This document shows positions 16,455 through 25,170 of a DNA stretch of 43,406 bases, one piece after another; the stretch's first letter is position 1, and every line of letters starts with the position of its first letter. This stretch comes from Lachnospiraceae bacterium (lineage in GTDB: Bacteria > Bacillota > Clostridia > Lachnospirales > Lachnospiraceae), in contig JAFYBJ010000063.1 of NCBI GenBank assembly GCA_017540265.1, positions 1 to 43,406 of the forward strand. The letters run 5' to 3'. A program made the translations under genes and the position numbers. Under the pieces are notes generated by a model. The model saw only the letters and a list, made by a program, of their open reading frames with translations, was not told where the DNA came from and did not search any database.

Positions 16455-17801
16455 TTATTCCTCCGCTTTATAGGTAAGATCCACTTCCGCATAAGTACTC
16501 CCTTTAACGGATATACCTTCCGGCATGGTAAAGCTCACCCTCATTCTGTATATTCCTTCTTCCGCAGCACTGTTATTCTGGTCAAAATATGCCTGAACAT
16601 TCATGGTTCCGGTAACGTCCTTACCCGTCACGCTGCCGCCGTCCTGCTTTATATAACTGCCCTCGATCCCCTCTGTATTTATCTCAAGAACAACTTCGCC
16701 TCTCTCCTCATCTTCGACTTCATAATTTTCAAGAAGTACCTCTGCCTCAAAGCCCTCCGGCACATTTACCGGCTGTATATTTGCAATGGGCACCTCAAGC
16801 TTTCTTTCAACCAGAGGCTCAATATCTACCGTTACGTTCACCTTTCCGTCAAAGGAATCCCCGGATTCATCATCGGCTATCCTTACTCCGTTTGCCAGAT
16901 AATCCTTTATGTCCACTACCGTCACAAGATCATCATCCAGGCCATCTACTAAAAGAGCTTCTCCCGGAATGACTATTGCACTGATATCCGCTATCACTGA
17001 GGCCCTTCCGGCTATCCGTACGGCCCGATGATCGGCTATCGGATCTCCTGCCACCGCATATCCTTCGGCAGGGGTCCCCGTATAAGCATATATAATGCTC
17101 ACTGCCTTCGTCTCAAGTATTGCAACAGTCACATTGACAGCTGAAATATTCTTTGTGAGATTTGCATGGCTCATCTCCTCGCCTGCGGAATTATAGAGCC
17201 TGATATCAGCACTTGAGGCTATATCAGAGCTTCTTCCCGCCACACTTACGGAACATTTTGCCTTTGATATGGAGCTTACAACCGATTCCGGTCCGGATAT
17301 TCTCACGGTATTCTGCGCTATGCTCTTATCACCGACCACACATCCGTCAGCAGGCTGTCCCGTAACCGAAAGCTCGATGGGCAGATGTTTTTCTATCCTG
17401 TCCTCTATCGAAAGCTGCACCAGGGAATGATCTCCCGTGATACTTTCAAGCTGGTTATTGTTCTTATTCGTGTAAAAACGTATGGGAACGTTATTTACCT
17501 CCGTAAGCTGCGATACATCAGCCGAAGCCTTTATATTTTCTTTGCTCAGACTGTCTATGACGGAACGTTTTCCTTCAACGGTCACATCGACGGTATCGGT
17601 ATTGCTTAACACCTCGTATACCTTATCCTGATCTGTAAGAAGCTCCGGATTGAGTATCTCCACCTGTATATCCGAATAGGTATTGGTGATGATGGGATCG
17701 TCATAATTCATGACCACAAGCCAGAGCGCTACAGCCACCAAAACCGATAATATCTTAAGCCCTATATTCTGTGTAAGGAGATTCTTAAGCTTTCTTAGCA
17801 T
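16455..17801 (-). CDS. cdaR: YbbR-domain regulator of CdaA
   Basis: A 448-residue membrane-anchored protein: a short cytoplasmic start, one TM segment (about 14-32) and then an extracellular region of several YbbR repeats. The repeats can be recognised by units like VSGPESVVSSISKAKCSVSV (near 150-180) and VRIAGRASVIADISAIVIPG (near 246-266). CdaR binds the membrane part of CdaA and modulates c-di-AMP synthesis. It overlaps the cdaA stop by 17 bases, as is typical. The tail after about 400 (QAYFDQNNSAAEEGIYRM to TYKAEE) is a last partial repeat. Confidence 0.92.
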   Translation of the reverse strand: MLRKLKNLLTQNIGLKILSVLVAVALWLVVMNYDDPIITNTYSDIQVEILNPELLTDQDKVYEVLSNTDTVDVTVEGKRSVIDSLSKENIKASADVSQLTEVNNVPIRFYTNKNNNQLESITGDHSLVQLSIEDRIEKHLPIELSVTGQPADGCVVGDKSIAQNTVRISGPESVVSSISKAKCSVSVAGRSSDIASSADIRLYNSAGEEMSHANLTKNISAVNVTVAILETKAVSIIYAYTGTPAEGYAVAGDPIADHRAVRIAGRASVIADISAIVIPGEALLVDGLDDDLVTVVDIKDYLANGVRIADDESGDSFDGKVNVTVDIEPLVERKLEVPIANIQPVNVPEGFEAEVLLENYEVEDEERGEVVLEINTEGIEGSYIKQDGGSVTGKDVTGTMNVQAYFDQNNSAAEEGIYRMRVSFTMPEGISVKGSTYAEVDLTYKAEE

Positions 17802-18663
17802 CTTTCTCCCCCTTCACCCTGTTTCTTAATCCTCTTTTATTCTCATCGGATTTTTTAACCCTTACGGGATCAAGCTTCTCCCTTAAGCCTTCCTGGCTGA
17901 GACCGTTGTAAAGCTCTCCCCCGGAAGCCACGCTCACTTTTCCGCTCTCCTCCGAAACAATGATAACAAGAGCATCCGTCACTTCCGATATGCCTACGCC
18001 CGCCCTGTGTCTTGTACCCAGAGCTTTGCTTAAATTCGGATTGTCGGAAAGAGGGAGATAACATGTAGCGGAAACTATCCTGTCGTTTCTGAATATCAAT
18101 GCGCCGTCATGCAGCGGAGTATTGTGCTCAAAGATATTTATTATGAGCTGGTTTGATACCGCCGCATCCACACGTATCCCGGTTTTTTCATATTCGGAAA
18201 GCGTCTGTTCCCTTTCAAGCACCATAAGAGCACCTGTCTTCACTCTTCCCATGGCAAAGGCGGCTCTCACTATCTCATCTATGGTATGATCGGAATATTC
18301 CCCTGCCCGGTTTACATCAGAAGTGATAAGCCCGGAAAAAAGATTCTTCGAACCCAGCTGTTCCAATGCACGTCTGAGTTCCGGCTGAAGTATGACAACA
18401 AAAGCCGTGGCAGCCACATAAAGGCTCTTTTCCGCGATGAAGAGTATCGTGGACATATTGAACATGGCCGCAATAAGAAAAAAGGCCAGAATGACCAAAA
18501 GTCCCTTTAACAGGGACCATGCCTTCGTCCTTCTCATCCAGGCCATCACATAATAAACCACGACAGCGATCAAAAGCATCTCTACGATATCCGAGACACG
18601 TATCGCGGGAATATGAAAACCCGATATGTATTTTTCGGAAAAAGCCAAAAACTGATCCAGCAT
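17785..18663 (-). CDS. cdaA: Diadenylate cyclase CdaA
   Basis: A 292-residue membrane enzyme that joins two ATP molecules into cyclic di-AMP. Three TM segments occupy about 25-90. The DAC domain follows with the catalytic DGA motif in LHDGALIF (about 168-175) and the RHR motif in GTRHRAGVGISE (about 199-210). c-di-AMP controls potassium and osmolyte transport and wall homeostasis. The C-terminal tail (about 255-292) is Lys/Arg/Asp/Glu-rich and longer than a minimal CdaA. Gene order cdaA-cdaR-glmM is conserved; here two unknown membrane proteins precede it, 8 bases away. Confidence 0.97.
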   Translation of the reverse strand: MLDQFLAFSEKYISGFHIPAIRVSDIVEMLLIAVVVYYVMAWMRRTKAWSLLKGLLVILAFFLIAAMFNMSTILFIAEKSLYVAATAFVVILQPELRRALEQLGSKNLFSGLITSDVNRAGEYSDHTIDEIVRAAFAMGRVKTGALMVLEREQTLSEYEKTGIRVDAAVSNQLIINIFEHNTPLHDGALIFRNDRIVSATCYLPLSDNPNLSKALGTRHRAGVGISEVTDALVIIVSEESGKVSVASGGELYNGLSQEGLREKLDPVRVKKSDENKRGLRNRVKGEKDAKKA

Positions 18664-18671
18664 ATGGCGTC

Positions 18672-19904
18672 TTATGTCCTGTTCTTATTCTCTCTTAACT
18701 GCCTGTTCTCCCTTGCCTTGGCAGCAACCTCCCTGTCCATGCGTGCCGCAGCACTGCTCCTTGCCTCATCGGATCTGTATCTGTCCTCTACACTTCTTCT
18801 CTCCCTGGGACCTTCCGTCACTCTCTTCTCGGATGTACGCTTTTCCGGAGTCTTCTTTTCCGTATTTTTTTTCACTGAAGAAGATTTCTTTTCCTTATCT
18901 TCGGTGACCGACCGTCTCACATGATATTCGGGAAGATCCTTCCCGCTTCCGCCCTTTATCTTTTTTACCCTGGGAGCGGCGGGCTCCACAGTATTTTTAG
19001 GTACAGCCTTTACATAATAATAATATTCATCATCTTCAAACTGCACTCTCTCTGTCCTTGAGTAATCCACATTAAAACGGAAGAACATTATCACAAGTCC
19101 CACAAGAGCCGCGAGCAGGGAACCTGCTACAACGCCGCCTGCCGATATCCCGGTCTTAAAATGAAGCTCACCGGCAAGAAGTACCAGTATTTCCAGAAGC
19201 GTTCCCGAAAATATGGCTATGATCCATGAATGATCCACAGAAAGCCTTCTGATCAGATATACCGCAAGTATCGTTATAGAAAATGCTGCTATAAATACCA
19301 GCATCCCCCGGTTTCCGAGGATTCCGCTTATTATGAACCTGAAGCGGTTGAGCATGCCTTCCGTGGTGCTTTTCGCCACGGCTGCGGTAAGCTCAGCAGG
19401 CACCTCGCTTTTCGACATGTAAAAGAGCATATAGTATGCTATGGTCCCGCACGCCGTTGCAAATACGGATACAGGGCCTCCTAAAAGCCCTGCTGCCACC
19501 GGTATCACAAAAGGGATCTTAAGTGAAAAGCATACCGGGGTAAGCAGCACAAATACCGTGTCTTTAGGAGAAAATCTGAAATACAATAACATCATGAGCA
19601 AAAATGCCGATCCCACTATTATCATTCCCTCCGGAGAAAGTGCGTATATATGCAGCAAAGATACGGCTGCGGCCGCCACCACCGTAAAATTGGGCGGCAG
19701 GAAGGAACAGAACAAAGCCGCAAGCACAGCTATCACCGGGCTCGCAAGCACCTCCGAATATCCTATATTTTTGTTGATGAGCAGGAATACTATAAGAGCC
19801 GCCAGAAATTTTCCGGCGGCGATGCAATAGCTGTCATAGGATGTGAAAAATCTCCTGATGCTCTCCCTGATCTGAAGCAGTATAACCATAAAGCAATATT
19901 TCAA
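18672..19904 (-). CDS. Unrecognised membrane protein with charged C-terminal tail
   Basis: A 410-residue protein I cannot assign. It has about 7-8 hydrophobic segments between residues 28 and 275, in two blocks separated by a loop around 150-200. After the last segment comes FRFNVDYSRTERVQFEDDEY followed by further Tyr, YVKAVPK: a compact acidic/aromatic stretch likely to be structured. The last 90 residues are very rich in Lys, Arg, Glu and Ser. The start is probably the TTG at 19904, with GAAAGG 4 bases before it; an ATG 15 bases further in lacks a site. It lies between a small membrane protein and cdaA and is surely cotranscribed with both, so a role linked to c-di-AMP or wall synthesis is possible but unproven. 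Confidence 0.6.
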   Translation of the reverse strand: MKYCFMVILLQIRESIRRFFTSYDSYCIAAGKFLAALIVFLLINKNIGYSEVLASPVIAVLAALFCSFLPPNFTVVAAAAVSLLHIYALSPEGMIIVGSAFLLMMLLYFRFSPKDTVFVLLTPVCFSLKIPFVIPVAAGLLGGPVSVFATACGTIAYYMLFYMSKSEVPAELTAAVAKSTTEGMLNRFRFIISGILGNRGMLVFIAAFSITILAVYLIRRLSVDHSWIIAIFSGTLLEILVLLAGELHFKTGISAGGVVAGSLLAALVGLVIMFFRFNVDYSRTERVQFEDDEYYYYVKAVPKNTVEPAAPRVKKIKGGSGKDLPEYHVRRSVTEDKEKKSSSVKKNTEKKTPEKRTSEKRVTEGPRERRSVEDRYRSDEARSSAAARMDREVAAKARENRQLRENKNRT

Positions 19905-19922
19905 CCGGCCTTTCTTCCGTAA

Positions 19923-20330
19923 TCAGTTTTTCTTTCCGGCGGATTCTTTTTTATACATGGAATCCAGCCTCCGCAGATTATTATAGTATATGCGCAGCCT
20001 GCGCCTGGCCTGCCTGTGCCGCAGTGCGTATACAATATAAGTTATCACGGAATAAACGCCGATAAAAACAGCGTATCTCATGAGAAGAGTCTTTCCTATA
20101 CCCATAAGATCCATATCATAGAAACCGGCGATGATCTCCTCCATGTCATAAAGGAGGTAAAGCGCAAAAACAAGAAGAAATGCCGCCGTGCCGCAGATCA
20201 CCGATCTTATGACCTGTACGGATATATAGTCCCCTCTGAAATAGGAACCTATCGACATATTCTTCTTTCCCTCGCCGCCTTCGTAGACCGCGAGCCTCGT
20301 CATCAGTTTTACTCTTGATTCATTTATCAT
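19923..20330 (-). CDS. Small unrecognised membrane protein
   Basis: A 135-residue protein with a conserved-looking N-terminus RLAVYEGGEGKKNMSIGSYF, two TM segments (about 41-62 and 81-100) and a basic cytoplasmic tail (RHRQARRRLRIYYNNLRRLD). I do not recognise a family. Its start at 20330 overlaps the end of the flagellar-type gene by 11 bases; the ribosome site there is weak (AGGA, 13 bases away), so an ATG at 20303 is an alternative. It probably forms a pair with the larger membrane protein that follows 18 bases later. Confidence 0.55.
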   Translation of the reverse strand: MINESRVKLMTRLAVYEGGEGKKNMSIGSYFRGDYISVQVIRSVICGTAAFLLVFALYLLYDMEEIIAGFYDMDLMGIGKTLLMRYAVFIGVYSVITYIVYALRHRQARRRLRIYYNNLRRLDSMYKKESAGKKN

Positions 20331-20736
20331 TAAACGTATGCATCCTGTTGCCCGACTGATGCCTTGCATTATTTGCACCCGGATTCATCTGATCAGGCCT
20401 TCTCCCCGCTGCGCTCACGGCATTGGCCGTATCCTTCTTGCAGGAGTCGCAATACCTTCCCGTGCGTATCTGCTTTCCGCATATCTCACAATTTATCATC
20501 ACAGGAGAATCATCGGAAAAAACCAGTCTCTCTTCCCTTATCCACTGCTGCACCTGCTTCTGTTCAACATCGCATTCCCTGCATATTTCCTGAATGTGCG
20601 CAGTTTTATTGGCCCTAACAAATTCTTTTACTTCCTGGAATTTCTCCTCTGCCGCTTTTTTGCAGTTGTCACAGATCTGAGGTCCCATCAGGTAATTGAA
20701 CATTCTTCCGCATTTTCTGCAGTTTTTTATTTCCAT
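20320..20736 (-). CDS. yvyF: YvyF-type flagellar operon zinc-ribbon protein
   Basis: A 138-residue protein matching the YvyF/TIGR03826 family, found in flagellar and com operons of Firmicutes. Visible are two zinc-ribbon pairs at the N-terminus (CRKCGRMF and ICDNCKK), a helical middle KEFVRANKTAHIQEICRECDVEQ, the HTH-like QWIREERLVFSDD, then CEICGKQIRTGRYCDSCKK near the end. The start at 20736 has GTGAGGT 5 bases upstream; an upstream GTG at 20748 is less likely. It follows comFC by 26 bases, the same order as B. subtilis comFC-yvyF, although flgM, flgN and flgK do not follow here. Exact function is unknown even in Bacillus. Confidence 0.85.
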   Translation of the reverse strand: MEIKNCRKCGRMFNYLMGPQICDNCKKAAEEKFQEVKEFVRANKTAHIQEICRECDVEQKQVQQWIREERLVFSDDSPVMINCEICGKQIRTGRYCDSCKKDTANAVSAAGRRPDQMNPGANNARHQSGNRMHTFNDK

Positions 20737-20762
20737 AATAAACCTCACTTCCTTATAAACAC

Positions 20763-21509
20763 TCAGATACCATTTCCGCCTGAAAGTGTCACAAAGAAAA
20801 CCTTTTCCGTACCAGATGCTTTTAACACTGCTGCCACAGCATCTATCGTACTGCCTGTGGTATATATATCATCGACCACAAGCACCCGTCTTAATTTTAC
20901 ATCATTGCGGCCGATAATAAAAGCATTTTTAAGATTTACATGCCTCTGCCTGGCATTTAACCTCTTCATGGGAGACGTTTTTCTTCTTCTGATGACTATA
21001 TCGTTATAAACCGGTATCGACAGCTCATTTCCAAGCGCCCTCGCAAACAGTTCCGCCTGGTTATACCCTCTCATCCTCTCCTTTGGGGCATACATCGGAA
21101 CCGGTATCACGCCCTCCGGCTGCCATTTCCTTATCTGCTCCCCGAGATATCTTGCAGCAGCCCTGCCGTAAAATTTCGCATATTCAGCCCTCCCGGAATA
21201 TTTAAAACGGTACATCGAAGTCCTCAAAGGGGAGTATTCGAAAAGCGCCAGCCCGCTGTCATAGATATGCCTTCTTTTCTTACAGGAGGAGCAGTATTCC
21301 TCTGTTTCATCCTCTAAAGCCATCCCGCACTTAAGGCACCTGGGCTCATGTATAAAACTTATCTTTCCGGCACAATCCCTGCAAATAAGCCTCTGCCTGT
21401 CCTGCGCTCCAAGCACCTCATCGCAGACAGGGCAGCGCGGAGGAAACAGAAGTTCTCTTATCCTCTTAAGATAATCGTTCCGTAAGTGATGTGTATCTTT
21501 TTCCCTCAT
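20763..21509 (-). CDS. comFC: ComFC-family phosphoribosyltransferase-like protein
   Basis: A 248-residue protein of the ComFC/GntX family. It has a zinc-binding N-terminus (PPRCPVCDEV, RLICRDCAG, RCLKCGMA, EYCSSCKKR) and a phosphoribosyltransferase domain with PMYAPKERMRGYNQ and the PRPP loop VLVVDDIYTTGST. In competent bacteria ComFC helps recombine incoming DNA; in other Firmicutes it persists without known competence. The start is either 21509 or 21515, both overlapping the recD2 end by 44-50 bases and lacking a strong ribosome site, so coupling to recD2 translation is likely. comFA is absent here. Confidence 0.88.
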   Translation of the reverse strand: MREKDTHHLRNDYLKRIRELLFPPRCPVCDEVLGAQDRQRLICRDCAGKISFIHEPRCLKCGMALEDETEEYCSSCKKRRHIYDSGLALFEYSPLRTSMYRFKYSGRAEYAKFYGRAAARYLGEQIRKWQPEGVIPVPMYAPKERMRGYNQAELFARALGNELSIPVYNDIVIRRRKTSPMKRLNARQRHVNLKNAFIIGRNDVKLRRVLVVDDIYTTGSTIDAVAAVLKASGTEKVFFVTLSGGNGI

Positions 21510-23697
21510 AATCATTATCCGTCATTTCATGAACTGTCCTGCTGCTCCCGACGATTATCACACACTGCTTTCCTCTGGTGAGAGCCGTATATAAAAGATT
21601 CCTGGTCATAAGCATGGAAGGACCCGATAAAAGCGGCAGTATCACAACCGGGTATTCGGACCCCTGTGATTTATGTATGGTCACGGCATAGGAAAGATCC
21701 AGTTCGTCTGTTTTATCAAAGCTATACCAGACATGCCGGTTCTCATCAAATACAACCTCCATCAGCCTGAGCGCTTTATTGATGCGAAGTATCCTTCCCA
21801 CATCACCGTTAAAAACACCCTTTCCTGTCCTTATGCTTATCCTGTTTTCTTCTCTTATCTCCCACTCAAGCTCATAATCATTGCGGATCTGCATCACCTT
21901 GTCGCCTTCCCTGAAGATGATCGATCCGGATATAAGTTCCTCTTTGTCTTCCGCAGGCGGATTCATCGCCTTCTGAAGCACCATATTCATGTTTACCGCT
22001 CCCAGATCACCTTTGCGCATCGGGGTAAGCACCTGTATGTCGGAATCCTTAAGGTCAAGCTTTCTTGGGATCACATCTACGCAGAGACTTACTATATACT
22101 GCTGCACCACAGCCGGGGTATCTTTTTCAAGCAGGAAAAAATCCGGATATTTCACGGTAAAATCTATATGCTTACCCTCATTGACCGCATGGGCATATGT
22201 CACTATATGGCTCTCATCATCCTGCCTGAATATCCTTTCAAGCTTTATGCTGTCAAAGGCGCCGCTTTCCAGAAGATCTTCAAGCACGCGGCCCGGTCCC
22301 ACGCTCGGAAGCTGGTCCGCATCACCCACAAGTATAAGCTGCATCCCCGGGAGCATGGCGTTTAAAAGCGAGCTGAAGAGAAATATATCCAGCATGCTGG
22401 CTTCATCGATTATCACCGTATCCGCTTCAAGAGGATTTTCCTCATTTCTCCCGAAACGGTATTCCTCATTATCCTCCGCCGGTTCTCCGCTTATTTCAAG
22501 AAGCCTGTGTATGGTCTGGGCCTCATATCCGGCAGCCTCGCTCATACGCTTTGCTGCCCTTCCCGTAGGCGCCGCCAGCACAAAGCTCTTCCCCTTTTCC
22601 TCAAGCATGGAGATGATCGTATTTATGGTGGTGGTCTTTCCTGTTCCCGGACCGCCGGAAAGAATGAACACTCCGGAATGCAGGCATTTCTTTACAGCCT
22701 GTTCCTGTAAGGGATCTCTCTTTATCCCCGCCTCTTCCCTGCTCTTTAAAAAAGCCTCTATCACTGCATCATCCGAAACAGCTTCGTAGTTTTCCTTTAA
22801 TTCCTTAAGCCTTAAAGCGCAGAATCTCTCTGCCCTGTCATAGGCTTTTAAGAAAATATCTTTTTCTTCTTCATGTAACCTGATAACGATAAGCCTGTCT
22901 ATGGCAAGACCTGCCATGGCATTCTCAAAAAGCGCCGGGAAAATATCCTCTTCTATCCCAAGCAGCTCTATGAGTTCTTCCGCAAGTTCTTTTTCGGGCA
23001 GATAACAATGCCCCCTCTGTCCGGCCCGCCTTAATACATAAATAAAACCCGAACGTACTCTGTATTCCGAATCTATGCTTATCCCGGCCTTTGAAGCTAT
23101 CTCGTCTGCAGTCGCAAAACCCACCTGAGGGATCTCTTCCACCATACGGTAAGGATTTTCGCTTATCACACGGTATACCTCTAAACCGTATCTGTCATAC
23201 AGCTTCTTGATAAGGTTTTTTGAAAGGCCGTATCGCTGAAGATACATAAAAGCAGTCCTTTCATCCCGTCTGTCCGCCATCTGGTCTGCGATATCCCGTG
23301 CCATCCGAAGGCTTATGCCCTTCACTTCGGCAAGACGCTCCGGCTCTTCCTCTATTATTCTGAGGGACTTCTCCCCGAATTTTTTTATTATCCTTTCCGC
23401 AAGCTTTTCACCAACGCCCCTTACAGCGCCGCTGCCAAGGTATCTGAGAAGAGATATCTCATCCCTGGGCGCCACGGGTGTTACGTTTAAAGCCTTAAAC
23501 TGTCTTCCGTATACAGGATGGTCGGTATAGCTGCCCTCAGCCTCTATGCTCTCTCCGGGGGCAATACCGGGCATGATCCCCACACAGGTGATCTCATCTC
23601 CTCCTGTCTGCAGTACGGCTACGGTATATCCGTTTTCCTCATTACGAAAAGTAATGCGCTCTATATATCCGTTTATTGTTTCGTTCTTATCTTCCAT
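21466..23697 (-). CDS. recD2: RecD2-type 5'-3' DNA helicase
   Basis: A 743-residue SF1B helicase. The N-terminus has an OB-like domain (about 1-75), helix-hairpin-helix repeats (GSGAVRGVGEKLAERI, near 88-103) and the RecD2-specific N domain. The motor has Walker A GGPGTGKTT (about 347-355), Walker B VIIDEASMLD, motif III LVGDADQLPSVGPG and the late motif VTIHKSQGSEYPVV. RecD2 acts alone rather than in RecBCD and is linked to mismatch repair and recombination. The ATG at 23697 is preceded by AAAGG only 2 bases away and by a TATAAT box whose 3' end lies 7 bases upstream, so the transcript may begin at or very near the start codon. Confidence 0.95.
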   Translation of the reverse strand: MEDKNETINGYIERITFRNEENGYTVAVLQTGGDEITCVGIMPGIAPGESIEAEGSYTDHPVYGRQFKALNVTPVAPRDEISLLRYLGSGAVRGVGEKLAERIIKKFGEKSLRIIEEEPERLAEVKGISLRMARDIADQMADRRDERTAFMYLQRYGLSKNLIKKLYDRYGLEVYRVISENPYRMVEEIPQVGFATADEIASKAGISIDSEYRVRSGFIYVLRRAGQRGHCYLPEKELAEELIELLGIEEDIFPALFENAMAGLAIDRLIVIRLHEEEKDIFLKAYDRAERFCALRLKELKENYEAVSDDAVIEAFLKSREEAGIKRDPLQEQAVKKCLHSGVFILSGGPGTGKTTTINTIISMLEEKGKSFVLAAPTGRAAKRMSEAAGYEAQTIHRLLEISGEPAEDNEEYRFGRNEENPLEADTVIIDEASMLDIFLFSSLLNAMLPGMQLILVGDADQLPSVGPGRVLEDLLESGAFDSIKLERIFRQDDESHIVTYAHAVNEGKHIDFTVKYPDFFLLEKDTPAVVQQYIVSLCVDVIPRKLDLKDSDIQVLTPMRKGDLGAVNMNMVLQKAMNPPAEDKEELISGSIIFREGDKVMQIRNDYELEWEIREENRISIRTGKGVFNGDVGRILRINKALRLMEVVFDENRHVWYSFDKTDELDLSYAVTIHKSQGSEYPVVILPLLSGPSMLMTRNLLYTALTRGKQCVIIVGSSRTVHEMTDNDYEGKRYTSLTERLS

Positions 23698-23747
23698 AAC
23701 CTTTATTATAATGGATTTCTTAAGTGAATGTATTCAGAATAAAGACC

Positions 23748-23778
23748 GTCGGAGGCAAAGCTTTAAGCTGCCTCTGAC
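23748..23778 (-). terminator. Terminator after the flagellar gene group
   Basis: Arms GTCGGAGGCA (23748-23757) and TGCCTCTGAC (23769-23778) form a 10-base stem with one mismatch and an 11-base loop. On the minus strand it lies 2 bases past the rod-binding protein stop and is followed by GGTCTTTATTC. This separates the flagellar group from recD2. Confidence 0.6.
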
Positions 23779-23780
23779 GC

Positions 23781-24320
23781 TTAGATGATCTTTATATTTT
23801 CAAGAAGAGATGAAAGGCTGTCAGTATCATCCCCCGAAGACGAGGGTGATGCCGTTGCTATGCCTGCTATCATATTTTCGGCTGCGGCTATGGCTTCCTC
23901 AGCCTTTTCTGTATTATCAGCCGCACTTCCCGTCTTACCGAGAGCTGCCGATACGGCTTCCTTTACTTCATCTGAAGAAAGCCCTTCGCTTCTTTTTATC
24001 TGCTCATACATCTGCATTGCAAGCGAATTAAGACCGAGGCTCTGCTCCGTAAGCTGTTTTGCCACATCTGTCACCGCAAGATCCGAAAAATAGCTTAAGG
24101 TGCTGTTCCCTGTCTCCGAAGAAAAAAGCCCGCCGGTATTCTGCATACTCTTTATCACCTGTTCCCAGAGATATGATTCAAATTCCTTGCAGGCATCAAG
24201 AGTCTCCGTGTCGCTTTCGGCCCTCTTTGCAAGTTCCGCCTTTCTCTGCGCATTCTGCGTGGTTGCCAGGCTCTTTGTATAGTCTGTAAGACTGCTTATG
24301 TCAAGGTTGCTTATATCCAT
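23781..24320 (-). CDS. Flagellar rod-binding protein (FlgJ N-terminal type)
   Basis: A 179-residue protein with the rod-binding domain of FlgJ: CKEFESYLWEQVIKSMQNTG (about 44-63) and FSDLAVTDVAKQLTEQSLGL (about 78-97) and then AMQMYEQIKR. It lacks the muramidase domain of enterobacterial FlgJ, as usual in Firmicutes. The last 65 residues are Ala/Ser/Asp/Glu-rich and probably disordered. It helps assemble the flagellar rod across the wall. It follows flgG by 11 bases with AAGGA 9 bases before the ATG. Confidence 0.85.
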   Translation of the reverse strand: MDISNLDISSLTDYTKSLATTQNAQRKAELAKRAESDTETLDACKEFESYLWEQVIKSMQNTGGLFSSETGNSTLSYFSDLAVTDVAKQLTEQSLGLNSLAMQMYEQIKRSEGLSSDEVKEAVSAALGKTGSAADNTEKAEEAIAAAENMIAGIATASPSSSGDDTDSLSSLLENIKII

Positions 24321-24331
24321 GCTTTACATCC

Positions 24332-25147
24332 TTACTGCTTTAACTGATTGGCCTGTCCCATCATGGTATCCGTGGTGGTTATGGCTCTGGAATTTGCTTC
24401 GTAAGCCCTTTGCGCTATGATGAGATTTACCATTTCATCCGCAAGCTGTACGTTTGACCCTTCCGTATATCCCTGTGCCACGGTGCTCTTTTTGATATTC
24501 GTGGCAGTTGCTTCATTTATCGGAGCGCCGCTGGCAGCACTCTGAACATATTTTGAATCTCCCTTCTTCTCAAGGCCTGAAGGATTGTTGAACTGCCAGA
24601 GACCTATCTTTATATTAAGGGATTGGGGATTTCCGTCTTTATCCGGATAGAAAAATTCTCCGTCCGAAGAAGCGGATATATTGCTTGCAGTATAATCCTT
24701 GTTGAAAACTATGGGTTTTCCCTTCGTATCCAGTACCGGCTCACCGTCCGCATTGGTAAGGTTGAGTCCGTTTGAACCGATGGATATATTGAAATTCCCG
24801 TTTCTTGTATAAGCTGTTCCGCCGTTTGCGGTACGTATCCCGAAAAGTCCGTCTCCCTCTATCGCAAATGCAAAGTTATTTGCAGATTCAAGGAAAGCAC
24901 CCTGTCTGAAAACAGTCGTTATGGATGAGGAACGCACGCCTAAGCCCACCTGTGAATCTATGGGTTTTGTATCACCGTTTGCGGATGTGGTCCTTGTCTG
25001 GAGCTCCTGATAAAGAAGGCTCTTGAACTCATTCTGATTGGTCTTATAACCTGTGGTGTTCACATTCGCTATGTTATTGGATATCGTATCCACCGCTGTC
25101 TGCTGTGCAAGCATTCCGGTGGCTGCCGACCATAATGATCTTACCAT
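24332..25147 (-). CDS. flgG: Flagellar basal-body rod protein FlgG
   Basis: A 271-residue rod protein starting MVRSLWSAATGMLAQQTAVDT. The N-terminal rod motif SNNIANVNTTGYKTNQNEF (about 23-41) and the C-terminal VNLIIAQRAYEANSRAITT (about 241-259) are the conserved flagellar rod/hook helices that form the coiled coil in the axial structure. The central domain contains the usual G-D-G-x-F repeats. It is paired with a second rod protein 23 bases upstream, as in B. subtilis flhO-flhP. AAAGGAGG lies 6 bases before the ATG. Confidence 0.9.
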   Translation of the reverse strand: MVRSLWSAATGMLAQQTAVDTISNNIANVNTTGYKTNQNEFKSLLYQELQTRTTSANGDTKPIDSQVGLGVRSSSITTVFRQGAFLESANNFAFAIEGDGLFGIRTANGGTAYTRNGNFNISIGSNGLNLTNADGEPVLDTKGKPIVFNKDYTASNISASSDGEFFYPDKDGNPQSLNIKIGLWQFNNPSGLEKKGDSKYVQSAASGAPINEATATNIKKSTVAQGYTEGSNVQLADEMVNLIIAQRAYEANSRAITTTDTMMGQANQLKQ

Positions 25148-25170
25148 ATCATACCTCCTTTACCTTAAGC

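Noticed and set aside
15786-16952. A 388-codon plus-strand open frame opposite glmM and cdaR
   Set aside because: The product is rich in His, Tyr, Arg and Ile with no recognisable domain, and it lies wholly opposite two well-supported genes; it is a mirror of their codon bias.
20338-21009. A 223-codon plus-strand open frame opposite yvyF and comFC
   Set aside because: It lies opposite zinc-ribbon and phosphoribosyltransferase genes, has no ribosome site and no domain.
21673-22789. Long plus-strand open frames opposite recD2
   Set aside because: They are antisense shadows of the conserved helicase with no start signals or domain content.
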